Shown one piece after another: positions 1 to 11,505 of a DNA stretch of 64,000 nt. The notes under the pieces are model-generated. The model was not told where the DNA came from and made no database searches. It saw only the letters and a list, made by a program, of their open reading frames with translations. This DNA is from Acanthosepion lycidas (lineage: Eukaryota; Mollusca; Cephalopoda; Sepiida; Sepiidae), in the NCBI GenBank assembly GCA_963932145.1, contig OZ010574.1:83547549-83611548 (forward strand). The letters are read 5' to 3'. A program made the translations under genes and the position numbers. The first letter of the stretch is position 1. Every line of letters begins with the position of its first letter.

Positions 1-1811
1 TTGAGGAATTAATTGCTGTTGCTCCCAGGACCACCCTTACCCAGGGTGGTAGCACCTTTTAGGGACTCAGCTATAGACAAATGCTCCCACCCCCAACAAA
101 AACAAAACATGATGAAAGTATAAAAATACATTGTAAATTTTATTTTTATAGTAAGAATACAAGCAATGAATTTTTATATATATATAAATTGCCAACAGTA
201 CATTTTCTGTAGTTGAAGACATACAATTTCATTCAAAATATCTTTACTTGACGCCATAAAATTGTGTTAAAAATATTTAGAGTTTGGCAGTAAATAAACC
301 ATAGAGGTTGATATGCTGCTTAACAAAATCAGGCAACCAACTAATCCTGTGAGTGTTAAATTTTCCAAGACTCCTTTCTTATTATGTCTTGAAATTTTCA
401 TATATATATATAAATATATATTGTCAAGTTTTTAGAGCAACTGTGAGATCTGGGGTTTTAACCTCACCATCGTCATCAGTTGCCTCATTGCATAACACTA
501 TAAGCTTTATATTATAATATATTTAAAGCACTCAAAAGAACAGTAACCATTTCAAGTTTACAAAATATTGTGGCATTAATTATATTGTAGCTGTTGATCC
601 TCATGTGAAATTATTGATTAAATCACAAACATCACTTACCTTATACACTTCACTAACCATTGAACTTTCACCCAGAAAGTAATTGGTAACTTCATTGCAA
701 AAATCTAGTTTGCACTGAAGTATCTGTAATCAGCGTTTTCATTTCTTTTTTTTCCGATTAAGAGAAAAGATAAGTTTAAAAACAAAAATTTAAAAAAAAA
801 TACTTTTCTTGGCCTTGAGAATTTCTCAAGTGAGTCTGAATTTGTTTCAAAGCACTAAAACAAAAACGAAAAACAATTTGCTTGCTAAAGATTTCATCGT
901 TTCTGTAAACTGTTAAAATCGATTTCACCTTTTTCATGAAAGTCCTTCCAGGTCATTCACCATTTTGTAAAACCTAATTTTTTGTTTTGGTTTAGTCTTT
1001 GAGTTCTTTTGTAGAATAACTAATGTTAACATTGATTTTTTTTTTCCAAATTGTTTTTTGTTTGTTTTATTGAGGGGAGCTTTTGTGTTTTGTGGGTTTT
1101 GGAGAAGGTTTGTTTTTTTAATTGCATCTCAACAATTTTATTTCTTTCAACTTTATGTGCAGTTTTAACTTAAATGCACTAACATAGTAACATACAGTGA
1201 TTAGAACATATTGCTGGCATCCTTCATTTACAAAGGATCATGGGATCAGAAAGGCTGTGGGTGGTTTCTAATGGTAGTATTATCCCCCAAGGGAATGATA
1301 GCCAATTTGGCACTATTGTCATGCAATTATTGTTACTGATCTGTTGCTCATTTTTGGGGCTTTATGTTTAGCCTTATTCTTCACCCTCAGGGCTGCTTGG
1401 GTCCATTTGCAGTTAATGACACCCTTGTCTCTCCAAGTTTCTTAATCTTCTGTGAGCTTCTGCCACAAGTTTGGAAAAAGTAACATGATCAGAAGTTGTC
1501 CATGATTAAATTTCTACCATTGCTTTATTTTATGACTTTGAATGCATTGTAACACTGAAATAATGCGATACACTTTATACCAGGGTTAATCTAAAACCAG
1601 GCAAAGTATTGATATCTAACTTAGCAACTGGCTTATCCCAGCATAACAAATTGATTAAAATATTTTTGCTCATTTGCAATGCATTTTTATTGTGCAATCA
1701 TGACAATTGTATGTCTATTAGGCATGAAATCCATATGAAAGTTTTGATCAGCCAAGACTATTAAGAACATGACTCAAGTTTTCAGATCATGATACATCTC
1801 TTACAGAGAAG
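1..1811. other. AT-rich non-coding stretch, no gene seen
   Basis: No open frame with coding character and no recognisable element. It holds short poly-T/poly-A runs and a small TA tract near 402-420. The minus strand near 455-475 contains a CTGATGA followed by TAAAAC, a weak echo of the hammerhead-like motifs seen elsewhere; I do not call it. Confidence 0.5.
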
Positions 1812-2023
1812 ATCCATTGTATCTCCAGATGTTTAATATACACCAACAAATGTTTTTAGTCTGCAAGAAATACTGTCAACATCATAAAATGAAAATTCAT
1901 TTATGTATCTGTTATGGAAAATATCTTTTCTATCTCCTGATCTTTGATACACACCAAAAAATAACAGTACTCTCAAAGAAATACTATCAACATGACAGTA
2001 TAAAGAAAATTTATTTCAAAGTT
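1812..2023. repeat. Two diverged tandem copies of a ~110-bp unit
   Basis: The segments at about 1812-1903 and 1923-2023 align along their length. Both contain 'acaccaa', 'aagaaatact' and 'tcaacat' blocks in the same order. The 70-residue open frame across them is low complexity and not considered coding. Confidence 0.55.
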
Positions 2024-2069
2024 ATTTAAACTGCTCACAACTTCTAACCTTTGCCATTTATTAAAATTT

Positions 2070-2335
2070 AGGATACTTTATTTTTGATTCCATTATAATT
2101 ATAATTTCTATAGTTTCTTCATCCACACTTCTCACTTGTAGAACTCTCTTCTGGTTTCTTGCTTTCCTGTTAACTACAATCTTCAAAAATTTAAATGCAT
2201 TGTCAATCATCATCATCTGTCTGTCTGGATTCTGTTGTTTATTCTCCTTTCTTCTCAGCAATGTTTTCTTAATGTCCTTCACTCTCAGCAACCCCTTGCA
2301 TCCTTGTGGCTTTTATTGCATTGCTTTGGGATGAA
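2070..2335 (+). mobile_element. LINE 3' end (C-terminal tail and 3' UTR), decayed
   Basis: A plus-strand frame with stops reads roughly 'FIHTSHL.NSLL' then 'CFPVNYNLQKFKC'. This matches the tail of a LINE family found many times in this window, whose usual form is 'FF.RTS.LWNSLP'. The end 'tttgggatgaaat' is the reverse complement of the LINE end at 20690 and 62475. It is a 5'-truncated insertion, as is usual for non-LTR retrotransposons. Confidence 0.6.
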
Positions 2336-2396
2336 ATTATTTAAAAAATAAGATATAGAATTTAAAGATTTTTAAGTTTATTGCTGCTTTGTTCAG

Positions 2397-2625
2397 TCAC
2401 TTCTCTGATGATGATTGTCTTAATCAAATTCCTAAAATGGGAGAGAAATTCTTAGAAGTAGATGAAACATCCATTTCTTCAGTCATTACTTTTCCAACCA
2501 AAATCCAGCAATTTCATTTTGAAAGATCTTTCTTTTTTCTAAAAAGAAATTTCAACAGACTTCATGAGAAACCATATCAAGAAAACATTTTCTTCCTTAG
2601 TTTTGCAAAAGGTAAACTTTGTTTG
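2397..2625 (+). CDS. Candidate internal exon 1 of an unrecognised host gene
   Basis: A pyrimidine-rich tract ending in 'gttcag' precedes 2397. The frame then stays open for about 76 codons, with mixed hydrophilic composition (begins HFSDDDCLNQIPK, later RNFNRLHEKPYQENIFF). Two donors are possible: 'aaaag|gtaaac' after 2611, or 'tttg|gtgatg' after 2625. Only the second leaves phase 0, which the next candidate exon at 2854 requires, since that exon is open in one frame only. The acceptor implies two codon bases from an upstream exon outside or near the window edge. I do not recognise the family; no domain, signal peptide or membrane segment is evident. The alternative is a chance open frame in AT-rich DNA. 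Confidence 0.42.
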
Positions 2626-2687
2626 GTGATGAAGTCAGGGAAGAGTACTTTTTTGTAATTTGATGCTAACATACTGATAACATTTTA

Positions 2688-2690
<3 letters not shown>

Positions 2691-2724
<34 letters not shown>
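2691..2724. repeat. (TA)n microsatellite
   Basis: Uninterrupted alternating AT of about 34 bp in the putative intron between two candidate exons. Confidence 0.95.
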
Positions 2725-2727
<3 letters not shown>

Positions 2728-2853
2728 TGTTTTTGATAGAAATATTTTTTCTTTTAAATTTAGATGTACATTGAATATGGTACTGTTGGATTTGTTCTAG
2801 GGTATAATAATTTGTATTTCTACCTGTTTAATTAATTTTTTCTATTTTTCCAG

Positions 2854-2953
2854 AGTGGAATCCTAAGAATTCACAAAAATTTCCAGAAGGACTTTGACAA
2901 TGAGCAGAAAGAACTGTTCAACATGAAAGAGGCTACAGAATCTAAAATAAAAG
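2854..2953 (+). CDS. Candidate internal exon 2 of an unrecognised host gene
   Basis: This is a textbook exon shape: 'ttttttctatttttccag' acceptor, 100 bp open in one frame only, then 'aaag|gtaagtg' donor. The peptide begins SGILRIHKNFQKDFDNEQ and ends MKEATESKIK. It is charged and probably helical or coiled-coil. The exon starts in phase 0 and ends with one extra base (g). That g plus the first two bases (at) of the candidate exon at 20176 gives an Asp codon and keeps the frame open. The intron between them would be 17.2 kb. Function is unknown. Confidence 0.55.
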
Positions 2954-3615
2954 GTAAGTGAAATTTACTCTTGGAAAAAAATAGTACTTTTTGTTTCTCA
3001 AGATTAATCCACAGAGAAGGACTTAGCCTATGGCCTGCATATTAAGAGGAACCTTTGATATTTGTATTAACATAAGGAAAACTTTAAGTAGCAATGCATT
3101 CACTGTGAGAAGCCATCTCTTGAAATAGATACATCAACAGTTTTTCATTTCTTTTTGTTTAAGTATCTTTTATTGAAGGAACTGAAGGAGAAAGTCATGA
3201 CTCCTAGAATGATTTTTGCTGTTTTTGTGAACTGTTTAGAAAAAGAAGATAATAGCAATTCTTGTATTTAACAGAGTAAAATTATGTTAGTATATCAACA
3301 GCAGAATCATATAAAATCTATCAAGTCACTATAAAAACATTGTCTTACAATCTGGATATTTATGTTTCCCAAGGGCATTGGTGTAAAGTAAATGTGAACT
3401 TAATTTTGAGATCAAGATACAGGTGGCACAAAGAGTAATAATAGAAATAATACCTCATCTTTGTCATATGTTGATTATAGTCAAGATTATAGAGTTATTG
3501 TGAATTCCATTATATTGTCACTGGCTACATAGTATGTGCTAAGCCATTGCTACATAAAATTTTGAATTCAGAGTTGTGCTTCTTCTAGACTGGTTTGCAA
3601 TCATAGCTATTAACC
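2954..3615. other. Putative intron, nothing recognised
   Basis: Start of the inferred 17.2-kb intron. AT-rich, with no element identified before the SINE-like sequences at 3620. Confidence 0.5.
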
Positions 3616-3619
3616 CAGT

Positions 3620-3930
3620 CTGGCTGTGCAGGCAGTGCAATAGTTAGTGGCACAGAACAAGAAACTGGTGAGCTGAGTTTGAATTCCAGCCAAGTTTATT
3701 ACAATTACATTCATGCAAATATCTAAGGGAAAGGTATAAATCCAACTGTTATCCTAAGCTATAAGTTAAAAGCATGTTGGACTGCACACAAAGAATATTA
3801 GAATTGGAGAGCCAAGTTCATATTCCAGCCAAGATTGTTTGTTTATATCTCACATGTTCTCGTGAAAGACACAATGAAGACATCTCTGCATAAGTAGCAG
3901 CTCTAGTAGGGAAAACATTCTAGAAAGAAA
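3620..3930 (+). mobile_element. Two adjacent tRNA-headed SINE relics
   Basis: Two pol III B-box-like blocks, 'gagtttgaattccagcc' near 3676 and 'aagttcatattccagcc' near 3810, each follow an A-box-like 'gttagtggca' or 'taagttaaaagca'. The first continues into 'ctaagggaaaggtataaatc', the body shared with SINE copies at 33935 and 54957. Decayed, without clear target duplications. Confidence 0.55.
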
Positions 3931-4654
3931 ACTCTGAATTCAAATGAAAACTGAAGAAGATCGAATAAACCTGAATAAACCTGATGCTTGGTCATTTAGT
4001 CAAATTTTACAAAGTGGATTGTTTCAAGAACATTTTAGTATTCATTCATATATATATATATGGTTGGATTGATGTGAGTTTGTGACCCTGGGTTTCACGC
4101 TTTTGCGATCGTCAGACAAACTGATTAATTTTTTTAAATTTTGGGTTTATGTAAATTGTGTGTATTGGTGTTATTATGGAAGTCGGGGGGGGGGAATCAT
4201 TGTTGTGATGTCACATCATGCTGACTCAAACATAGATGCATGTCCATACACCCATTGTGGTACGCAGACACACATACACATTCGCTCATCCAGACATATA
4301 CATATGTGGACAGTATGGGATTTGACATATGTATGTATATGTGTACTGTTGTCTATATACATATGCATTTGTATGTTGAAATTCAAAGATCGGAAGTGTA
4401 GCGAAAATTTCTTGTGAATGTATACATGTCAGCAATCAGAGCATTTTTCTATTTTTTCGCTGAATAATAATTCCCCGCATACATGTACATATGTGCGGTG
4501 GGGTCTCTATAAAATTATGATAGGTAAAAATTGCTATTATTTTTAATTTTTCAAAGTTTATTTGTTAGTATTTTAAAGCTGGTTATTTGCTTGTTTTTGA
4601 TGACTGTGTATATGTAACTGGTAGAAATTGCAGTTTGTAATCCTTATTGATTAT
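3931..4654. other. Unassigned sequence next to a Penelope-like element
   Basis: Includes a short TA tract near 4050 and a G-run at 4183. It may contain the tail of the adjacent minus-strand Penelope-like element, but I see no motif that fixes its boundary. Confidence 0.35.
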
Positions 4655-5325
4655 TTTATGGTGGTATTAAATATGCTGCGGGGAGGGGGGTAGTTTACGT
4701 TAATAATTATAGCAGGTTTATATGATAATAGTAGATGTGATGTGATAGTAACGTTGTAGGGGGATTGGTGGCAATGATAATATAAGTAGCTAATAGTTAT
4801 TGTAAATTGGTAGGAGTGATTAGTAATGGTGGTGGGAGAATGATAAAAACAATAAATGTAATTATTGTGGTGGTTGCTTGAACTAAAAAGTGATTGTTGG
4901 TGTTTTATTTTATTTTATTTCATTTATTTATATATTTATTTTGGTATAAATCCTGATAATAAGTATTTATTCTCATGTTTACATTTGGAAATTATCTCTG
5001 ATCTTATTGGTTTTTATTTGGTGGTATTAAATATGCTGGGGGGAGTAATTTACGTTAATAATTATAGTGGATTTATATGGTGGTAGTAATGGTGTTGGGT
5101 GTTGGTGGTAATGATAATATTAGTAGCTAATAGTTATTGTAAAGTGGTAGAAGTGATTACTAATGGTGGTGTAATGATAATAACAATAAATGTAATTATT
5201 GTGATGGTAGCTTGAACTAAAGAGTGATTGTTGGTGTTTTTTTTTTGTCATTTTTATCCGTTTGGTATAAATTCAGATAATAGGTACATATTCTCATGCC
5301 TACATTTGGAGATTATCTCTGATCT
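4655..5325 (-). repeat. Tandem duplication of the tail of a Penelope-like element
   Basis: About 350 bp starting at 4655 is repeated at about 5020. Both copies share 'ggtggtattaaatatgctg', 'tagctaatagttattgtaaa', 'gcttgaactaaa' and 'gattgttggtgtttt' in order. The unit includes the last ~20 codons of the element's reading frame plus downstream sequence, so the left copy ends in a partial coding piece. Penelope-like elements are known for partial tandem copies producing LTR-like repeats, and this fits. Confidence 0.7.
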
Positions 5326-6282
5326 TTTGTTTAGTAAATTCTTTTGCGGGGTGTGGGATATTATTGCTACTTTTTCGTGTCGGCAAAGTAGGTATTTTTT
5401 TGTAATGTTGCTGTAGGCAGGTGCTTTTTTCAATGTTTTCCAGTTTATTGTTGGTGTGATATTTCTGTCTTTTTGCTGCCATATGTATGTGGATAGTTTA
5501 GTGCTGTTTGAGTATTTTCTGTTGTGAATGAAAGGTTGTGGTTGTTTTTCCTCTTTTTGAATGGACCCTCAGTGGCACTGATGTAGTACATTGTGCTGTT
5601 GTTTGCACTTACCTTGGCTTTATATATTGTGTTCGTATGTTGACAATTTCCCTGGAGTGGACATGTTGTTCTATTTCTGCAGTTACATTTTGGATCCTTG
5701 GTTTCATTTTTGTAGGTTGTCTTTTTTTTGTTGTGGTTTTTGATTATTTCTGTTATACTTTTTGTGCAGCTGTAAATGATTTTTGCGTTATTTTCGTTGA
5801 ATATTTTTGCTAATCGGTTTGTTTCAGTGAAGTGCTTTTCTATTAAGTTTAGGAATATCTTTCCTATGTTTGTTTTGATGGTTTTGTTGTATGGTGGATT
5901 AAGTCAGATAATATTAGATGATTAGAAGAGTCCTCAGATAGTCTTCAGCTGATTAATATGGGTATTTGTTTGATTATTGAAGGTGGGTAGTTGGAGGATG
6001 TGTGTATGTAAGATGGGGTGTCATTGTCTTTTTTGTATGGTTCGTATGTATTGTTGTTCAGGTTAAGAGTGACGTCAAGGAAGTTTACTGTTGCTGTGCC
6101 TGCATTTATCTCTATTTTGAATCCAATATTTTTTAGGGAGTTCACTTTTTTCTTTCTAAATTTGTCTAATTTGGGGCCATTGGATTCTATTATTAAGATA
6201 AGACCGTCATCTCTGTATAATCCCATGTCCTTTCTCTCTAGGATTCTTGCCAGGTATGATAGGATGAGTATACCTACTAATT

Positions 6283-6285
<3 letters not shown>
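5254..6285 (-). pseudogene. Penelope-like element: RT tail plus GIY-YIG-type endonuclease region, frameshifted
   Basis: Read on the minus strand from 6285. The frame opens with ELVGILILSYLARILERKD, then GLYRDDGLIL, with the YRDD catalytic block of Penelope-type reverse transcriptase. It continues with NFLDVTLNL, YEPYKKDND and IHTSSNYPPSIIKQIP. After a frame change come KTNIGKIFLNLIEKHF, a Cys-containing DPKCNCRNRTTCPLQGNC linker, and IYKAKVS..YYISATEGPFKKR, which resembles the GIY-YIG endonuclease core. The end SEIISKCRHENMYLLSEF lies close to a stop at 5254. These blocks and their order are known from Penelope-like elements. The N-terminal RT half is missing: the copy abuts (TA)n at 6286. 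Several frameshifts and stops mark it as dead. Confidence 0.85.

Positions 6286-6334
<49 letters not shown>
6286..6334. repeat. (TA)n microsatellite at the truncated 5' edge of the Penelope-like element
   Basis: Alternating TA of about 49 bp directly abuts the RT reading frame, consistent with insertion into or next to TA-rich target DNA. Confidence 0.95.
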
Positions 6335-6337
<3 letters not shown>

Positions 6338-7934
6338 GTATATTTAGACAGAGACTTTTATTTTAAACATCTTTTATTAAATGACAGACAATGGAAATTT
6401 AATTAATTTTTTTTCTAACATTTTTACATTCTAGCATAGATATAAAATGATATAAAATATTTTAAAAATAGCAGATAAAAAAGATTTTCTGTGATCAATT
6501 CATGTCAGTAGTCCTGATGGGTGATTCAAATATTACAAAACTCTGAGCTGAACTTTGATAAGTATTGGAAAATTTTACTTCTATTTTAATATATATATAT
6601 ATATATATTCCACACTGGTTGCACAAAACAGTCACCAGGTACTGAGTTTTTATTAGCACACAATGTGAGATATTTTAAATGATGACATAAGAACCATTAT
6701 TTCACAAATGACAATTCCTTCTTGTATCACTTTTGCTTTCTCTACTGAACCAGTGCACACTTGCATTTGAGATTTGAACTCAGGGAACGATGACCTTCCT
6801 CTTAGCACCAAACTTGCTTTCCTAGTCTCTCTATAGATGATAGAGTTTTGGTATTTTTCAATAAAGTTACAATACTAGAAAACTGAGCAGATCAAAGAAC
6901 AAACAGCAATGAGTTTAGTTTCTTTAATTAAATAAATTTGATTTAAAAGAACATTCTTTCCAATATTTGTTCTTTTAATATTTGCAATTTTATCAACCTT
7001 ACTAGACTGAAATCAAACAACTATTTAAATTCTGTTAAATTAAATTAAGTTAAATTAAATTCTGTTAAATTAAATTTCTCAGTTATCTAATATTAAACTA
7101 TTGCTGAATCTACCTCACAAGAAACTCATTCAAATTAGTTTTCCTTGCTTTTGTAAATAACTCATTTGTAGAAAATATTCCATCAGAAGCTAATTTTTCA
7201 ACTCTTTGATTTCTCTTGCTGGGGTCATTTTATAAACATTATGAAAATTGTATAGGAATTGATGTCTACATAATTGTTACTGTTTGCTGCAGCAATAGGT
7301 TTCAGTTATATTAGTTTGTTTGATGAGATATATTTTTTGATATCCCATTGCACTTCAATATTGTTTAAATGTGTCATTTCATGGAAGAAAACAATATTCT
7401 CTGCCATTGTAAATGATATAATTGTTGGGCATCAGTCTTTTTGTACTAACCAAACAGTTTTTATTAACATAAAATATAACTTATTCTTGGTAATACAAAT
7501 GCATTATAAATGTGGATCCAGCATTATGATTTGTTGATAGGAACTAATCAGTTATTTTCCTATTATATTTAATGTATATAAAGATAATGAGCAAATAATA
7601 AGATTCTAATTAGAAAAGCAACCTCTAACAGGATGTGGGTGCTAGTTGAACTGCTTCACATAGAAATATTGTAATTAATTATAACGAGTTTCAATCAAAA
7701 AGCAATGTTTGTTCTTTAATTGCAATGTATTACTCAACAGAGTCTCTTTCCTTCTTACTTGTGATGCTCCACTGTTTGATAAAGGCATGTAGGATACATA
7801 CCTGCTTTATAGAATCTTCACTGCTTTCTTTTCTTTTAGCACTTGGGTTCACCCAATACAAGGTCCAAGAGTCACTCAAAGTAGAGTGTTACAGATATAT
7901 TGTATAAGTGTAAGAAGAAGGGATAAGAAAATGG
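6335..7934. other. Non-coding stretch with one tRNA-like relic
   Basis: No gene recognised. On the minus strand at about 6740-6830 a B-box-like 'gagttcaaatctc' follows an A-box-like 'tggtgctaagaggaag', suggesting an old tRNA-derived SINE head. Short TA tract near 6590. A small 'taaattaa' repetition lies near 7035-7070. Confidence 0.4.
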
Positions 7935-8625
7935 GAGGTTGCTATGGAAGAAAGATTTATTCTCTCATTTGTATTTCCGCCATTATAACGATTATTATAT
8001 CCATGACATAACACCAATATTTCATGTATAGAACAGAATGGCTGAAAGGAAAAAGAAAGACAAACATGCTTTGTTCTCAGAGAGACATTTATACTAATAA
8101 GACATACACAAAACCATACATATATACACATGTCCCACGTGGAGAATGATATATCACATATATCTACACAGCAAAGTAGAGTATAAGGAGAAGCAAAACA
8201 GAAAGGTTTTAAATATGATATGAAGATACATCTGTGTCTGGATAAACCATGTTTAGGACTCTAGATTCAAATGGCACAAATTCATCTACTATATCCCAGC
8301 TGAGGACATATTCCACAAACAGGAAACAGTAAGTCATGGGTTTTCCCAAATTGAAGATTGCGGGCTGGAGTTTCTCTATCTGGGAAAGGTATATTCCCAA
8401 AGGGAAATAACACAATGGACTTGTAAGCTCTGCTGTGGCATTAGATTTATCATCAGCCTAGGCCTCTTGGCCCAGGTTAAAAGAAAGCCACCTGACATGG
8501 TGACTCCTGTAAACAAACTGAATTTAGCTGCCACTTTCATCACTCTATGGAATGACGTCACTTAGTAGCTATCACTTGACTTGTATCTAAAAAGGGGAAA
8601 TAAGTGTCTTCTGTATCCTTACAAG
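7935..8625. repeat. Dispersed ~680-bp repeat, copy 1
   Basis: Aligns along its length with 22945-23137 plus 23734-24190. Shared blocks include 'ggaagaaagatttattct', 'atctacacagcaaagtaga', 'tatattcccaaagggaaa' and the end 'atcttctgt'. Copy 1 lacks the 594-bp insertion found in copy 2 and so acts as its empty site. No coding frame or terminal structure identifies the element class. Confidence 0.7.
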
Positions 8626-8669
8626 AAGTCCAGTTTATATCAGAAAAATAATAGTTAACCCTAGACTTG

Positions 8670-8870
8670 AAGGGATTATGATTTTAGTGATTGTGAACAA
8701 CATCCTATTATTAGTTTGTTCCACAAAGCAGCAGTTCTCAGGAAGAAGCTTTCTGAATGGAACTTCTTTTTTACTGGAATATGAAGGGGATGTGGATGTT
8801 TCATCCCTGTGTATAGGGTATGGTGGCTATTAAGTGTGAGGGTCAGGTCTGGTTTCTTAGTCATGTAGAA
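8670..8870 (-). mobile_element. LINE C-terminal fragment
   Basis: Minus-strand reading contains 'HPLHIP' followed by 'SFFLRTAALWNKL'. This is the C-terminal signature of RT-encoding non-LTR elements (usual form FFPRTAALWN.LP). It belongs to a different subfamily from the copies at 2070 and 63120. Truncated on both sides. Confidence 0.6.
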
Positions 8871-9101
8871 GTTGCCTCCTTTATCTCAGCATTATTGGAG
8901 AATTGCTAATCTCTGAGTGCCTACTTAATGGACACAAATAGAAAAATCAGAGGGTATCAGGTGAGGACAGTATGATAGGTGAAACATGCTTGTCTGATCT
9001 TTAATGTAGGGTCCTAGGTCAATCTTTCTTTTCTGTCTAGGATTACCATTAATTTTATTGTTTTATTACTGTGTCTACATCAAGTGAAATCTTTCCATAT
9101 A

Positions 9102-10052
9102 CAGTGCTGTTCGATAAAAGTGACTCACATGATTTTTTTACTAAATGTTCTCTTCTCCGATGAAACGAAAGTTGAGCTAAATTCAAAGAATAAGCGATCT
9201 AAAATCCGAAGAAAAAGCTTTGAAAGCTCTTTGAATTTAGCAGTAAGTACTGTCAAGCATCCGTTCAATATAATGTTCTGGGGATGCTTTTCTTTTCATG
9301 TAACTCGTTTCTTAAAACCTATTGAAAAGACCCTTAGGAGCGAGCAGTACAACAGAATTTTAGATTCTTGTCTGCTCCCTTCTGCTGAAAGGGTAAATAT
9401 CAACCCCAAACAAGCTCATTTTTATGCAGGATAATGCTCCCTGTTACAAATCAAAATTGATGAAGGAATACTTTGATGAGAAGCAGGTGAGTGTTATGAC
9501 ATGGGCGCACCAATCTCCTGACCTCAACCCCATAGAAAACTTATGGGGTATTATAAAGTACAGGCTCTCGAGAAAGCAGTTGAGCAACAAAGAGGATTTG
9601 ATTGTGAATTTCATATCCGAATGAAATTCAATGCTTGGAGATGAGATTTGCCAGAACCTAATCAAGTCACTGCCAAAAAGGATTGAAAAGGTTATTCACA
9701 ATAAAGGAGGATCTATAGATTATTAAATATTTCGAACTATATTACCTATTATAAATAAATTATACCTCTATTATTCTTTATTTAAAGCTGTTCAGTTATG
9801 TTTCTATTGATTACTAGTTGCAGGAAATAAGTGAGTCACTTTTTTTGCACAGAGTTTTTCCCTGAATCTCATTTATATCCAAAATTATAATTATCAATAT
9901 AATACCTTAGTTAGAGTGAGTAAACTTTTTTACTAGGTGGTCGGGAAGGGGTCTTTATATTAGTAAGATTAAAAATTAGTTTGACTCCAAAATAAGCGAA
10001 AAAATTATAAGTAAAAAAAAATCAGGTGAGTCACTTTTATCGAACAGCACTG
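9102..10052 (+). mobile_element. Tc1-type DNA transposon, 951 bp, ends intact, N-terminus deleted
   Basis: The left end 'cagtgctgttcgataaaagt' (9102) is the reverse complement of the right end at 10033-10052. The inverted repeats run about 27 bp and share the inner 'gtgactcac' block. TA lies on both sides (9100-9101 and 10053-10054), the Tc1/mariner target duplication. A full Tc1 element is usually 1.3-1.7 kb. Here the left repeat runs almost directly into the first catalytic aspartate, so the DNA-binding domain has been lost by internal deletion. With both ends present it could in principle be mobilised by a relative's transposase. Confidence 0.92.
9135..9726 (+). pseudogene. Tc1-type transposase catalytic domain (DD34E), frameshifted
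   Basis: The frame starts at NVLFSDETKVEL, whose D is the first catalytic residue, and passes FWGCFS. After a one-base frameshift near 9424 it continues MQDNAPCYKS (second D), then QSPDLNPIENLWG (third acid, E). The D-to-E spacing counts as 34 intervening residues, typical of Tc1. A stop and frame change near 9624 precede the usual C-terminal block, KSLPKRIEKVIHNKGG, ending at 9726. The helix-turn-helix domains are absent. All three catalytic acids persist, but the frame is broken at least twice. Confidence 0.9.
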
Positions 10053-10054
10053 TA

Positions 10055-10844
10055 TTTTAACTAAGCTTCTATGAAAATTTGCAGCACTTTATCCTTCCCA
10101 AAAAGTGAAATTCTGTAACAGCTCTTTGGTTAGAGATGCTATTATTTTTAAAGAGGATTATGGGTCAAAAAAAGAGAACCTGAATCCACATATTTTTCTA
10201 GAATTTAATGGTTTATAAATAAAAAACTAAGAATTCTGATTAATACTTTTAAAATTAAATTGCAAAAGAGAAGATGCAACAAATGCAGTTAAGTTTGACA
10301 GCAAGCGGGATAGAAATATATTTACATTTGCAAGTTATAGCTTCAGGAACAATAGCCTAGAAGATTAAAGCTTTTCTTCATTAATTTGGTGGCATGGTTG
10401 TAAGTAATTGTGAGTTCAATTCCTGTGTTTGGTAGTACAGACTTAGACTCAATGGAAACAGGATGAATAATAAATGAGCAGTACAAAAGGAAGCTATATT
10501 CCTGGAATTGGAGGGCAGAACAAGAACACAGGAAAGCATTCTTCTTTAAGGATCCTTTTTTAACCAAAACTTCATCTGAAGAATAATTTGATGAATATTA
10601 AATTGACAAAATAACTATTCACACCGCAAAAAAAAAATATAAGGAGAAAAAAAAAGAACCATGACTAAAATACAAAAGACATTGTCAGTCCGTACACCAA
10701 TGTACAGGAAACTATACAGATCTATACTGATGTTCTCTATAGGATTCCTCCCATAATTCTTGAAATTTTGTTTTTGGAATTTATGCATTTAGCAACAGAG
10801 GTGGTAGTATTCAGTCTCAATAACATCATGTAGGCCTAAATTGT
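10055..10844. other. Non-coding stretch
   Basis: No gene. A tRNA-like trace, 'ggtggcatggttgtaagt' then 'gagttcaattcctgtg', lies near 10387-10430 and may be a compressed SINE head. Confidence 0.35.
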
Positions 10845-11200
10845 TGGGGTTACACTGGCAGTTCTTTCAGTCCTATGTTAGTCAATATTTTTGTTAGTTT
10901 TCATGAAAACCTCGAGTTTGAAAGACAATGCAAACTTCATTTATATTTACATTATGTAGACAACACTTTTTCTGTCTTTGATTCCATTGAGGATGCAAAG
11001 GCCTTCCACATCCAATTCAATTCCCTTCATCTTTCCCTTCAGTTCATTATGGTTATAGAGAGTGATCTCACATTGCCTTTGTTGGACATACTGGTTGAAG
11101 GAAGGAGGGGGTCATTCATTACCAGTGTGCACTGAAAACCTATTTTCATAGGTTTGTACACCAATTGGAATTCTTTTGATAAACCTGATTTCTACTTTCA
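10845..11200 (+). pseudogene. Penelope-type reverse transcriptase fragment
   Basis: Plus-strand frame: SPMLVNIFVSFHENLEF, then LHYVDNTFSVFDS, whose YVDN is the degenerate YVDD catalytic block. Next come LHLSLQFIM, LPLLDILVEGRRGSFITSV and, past a stop, KPIFIGLYTNWNSF. The family normally reads LPFLDVLV..R....FLTSVYRKPTFTG.Y..W.SF. This belongs to a different Penelope lineage from the copy at 5254-6285. Only the central RT and thumb are present. Confidence 0.8.
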
Positions 11201-11430
11201 TCCACCTTGCAGTGGTGATATATTTTCCTTGCAGGTTTGATAAAGAAATAGAACATTTATAGCATTTTTAGTGACAATGGGTATCTTGAGAATATCATGA
11301 AGGTCACAATTGAACACAATATTAAATGCTTCAATATCTTCTTTGTAATGTAAGCACCAATATAACATGATTTTCATAAATTTTAACAAATACCAAATTT
11401 TAATTTTGATATATATAGATGTTGGAATCA

Positions 11431-11502
<72 letters not shown>
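11431..11502. repeat. (TC)n followed by (TA)n
   Basis: About 24 bp of TC joins about 48 bp of TA, then a run of seven G. Frames across it are compositional artefacts. Confidence 0.95.

Positions 11503-11505
<3 letters not shown>

Noticed and set aside
455..475. CTGATGA near TAAAAC on the minus strand as another hammerhead-like motif
   Set aside because: GAAA is replaced by TAAA and stem II is poor; the match is probably chance.
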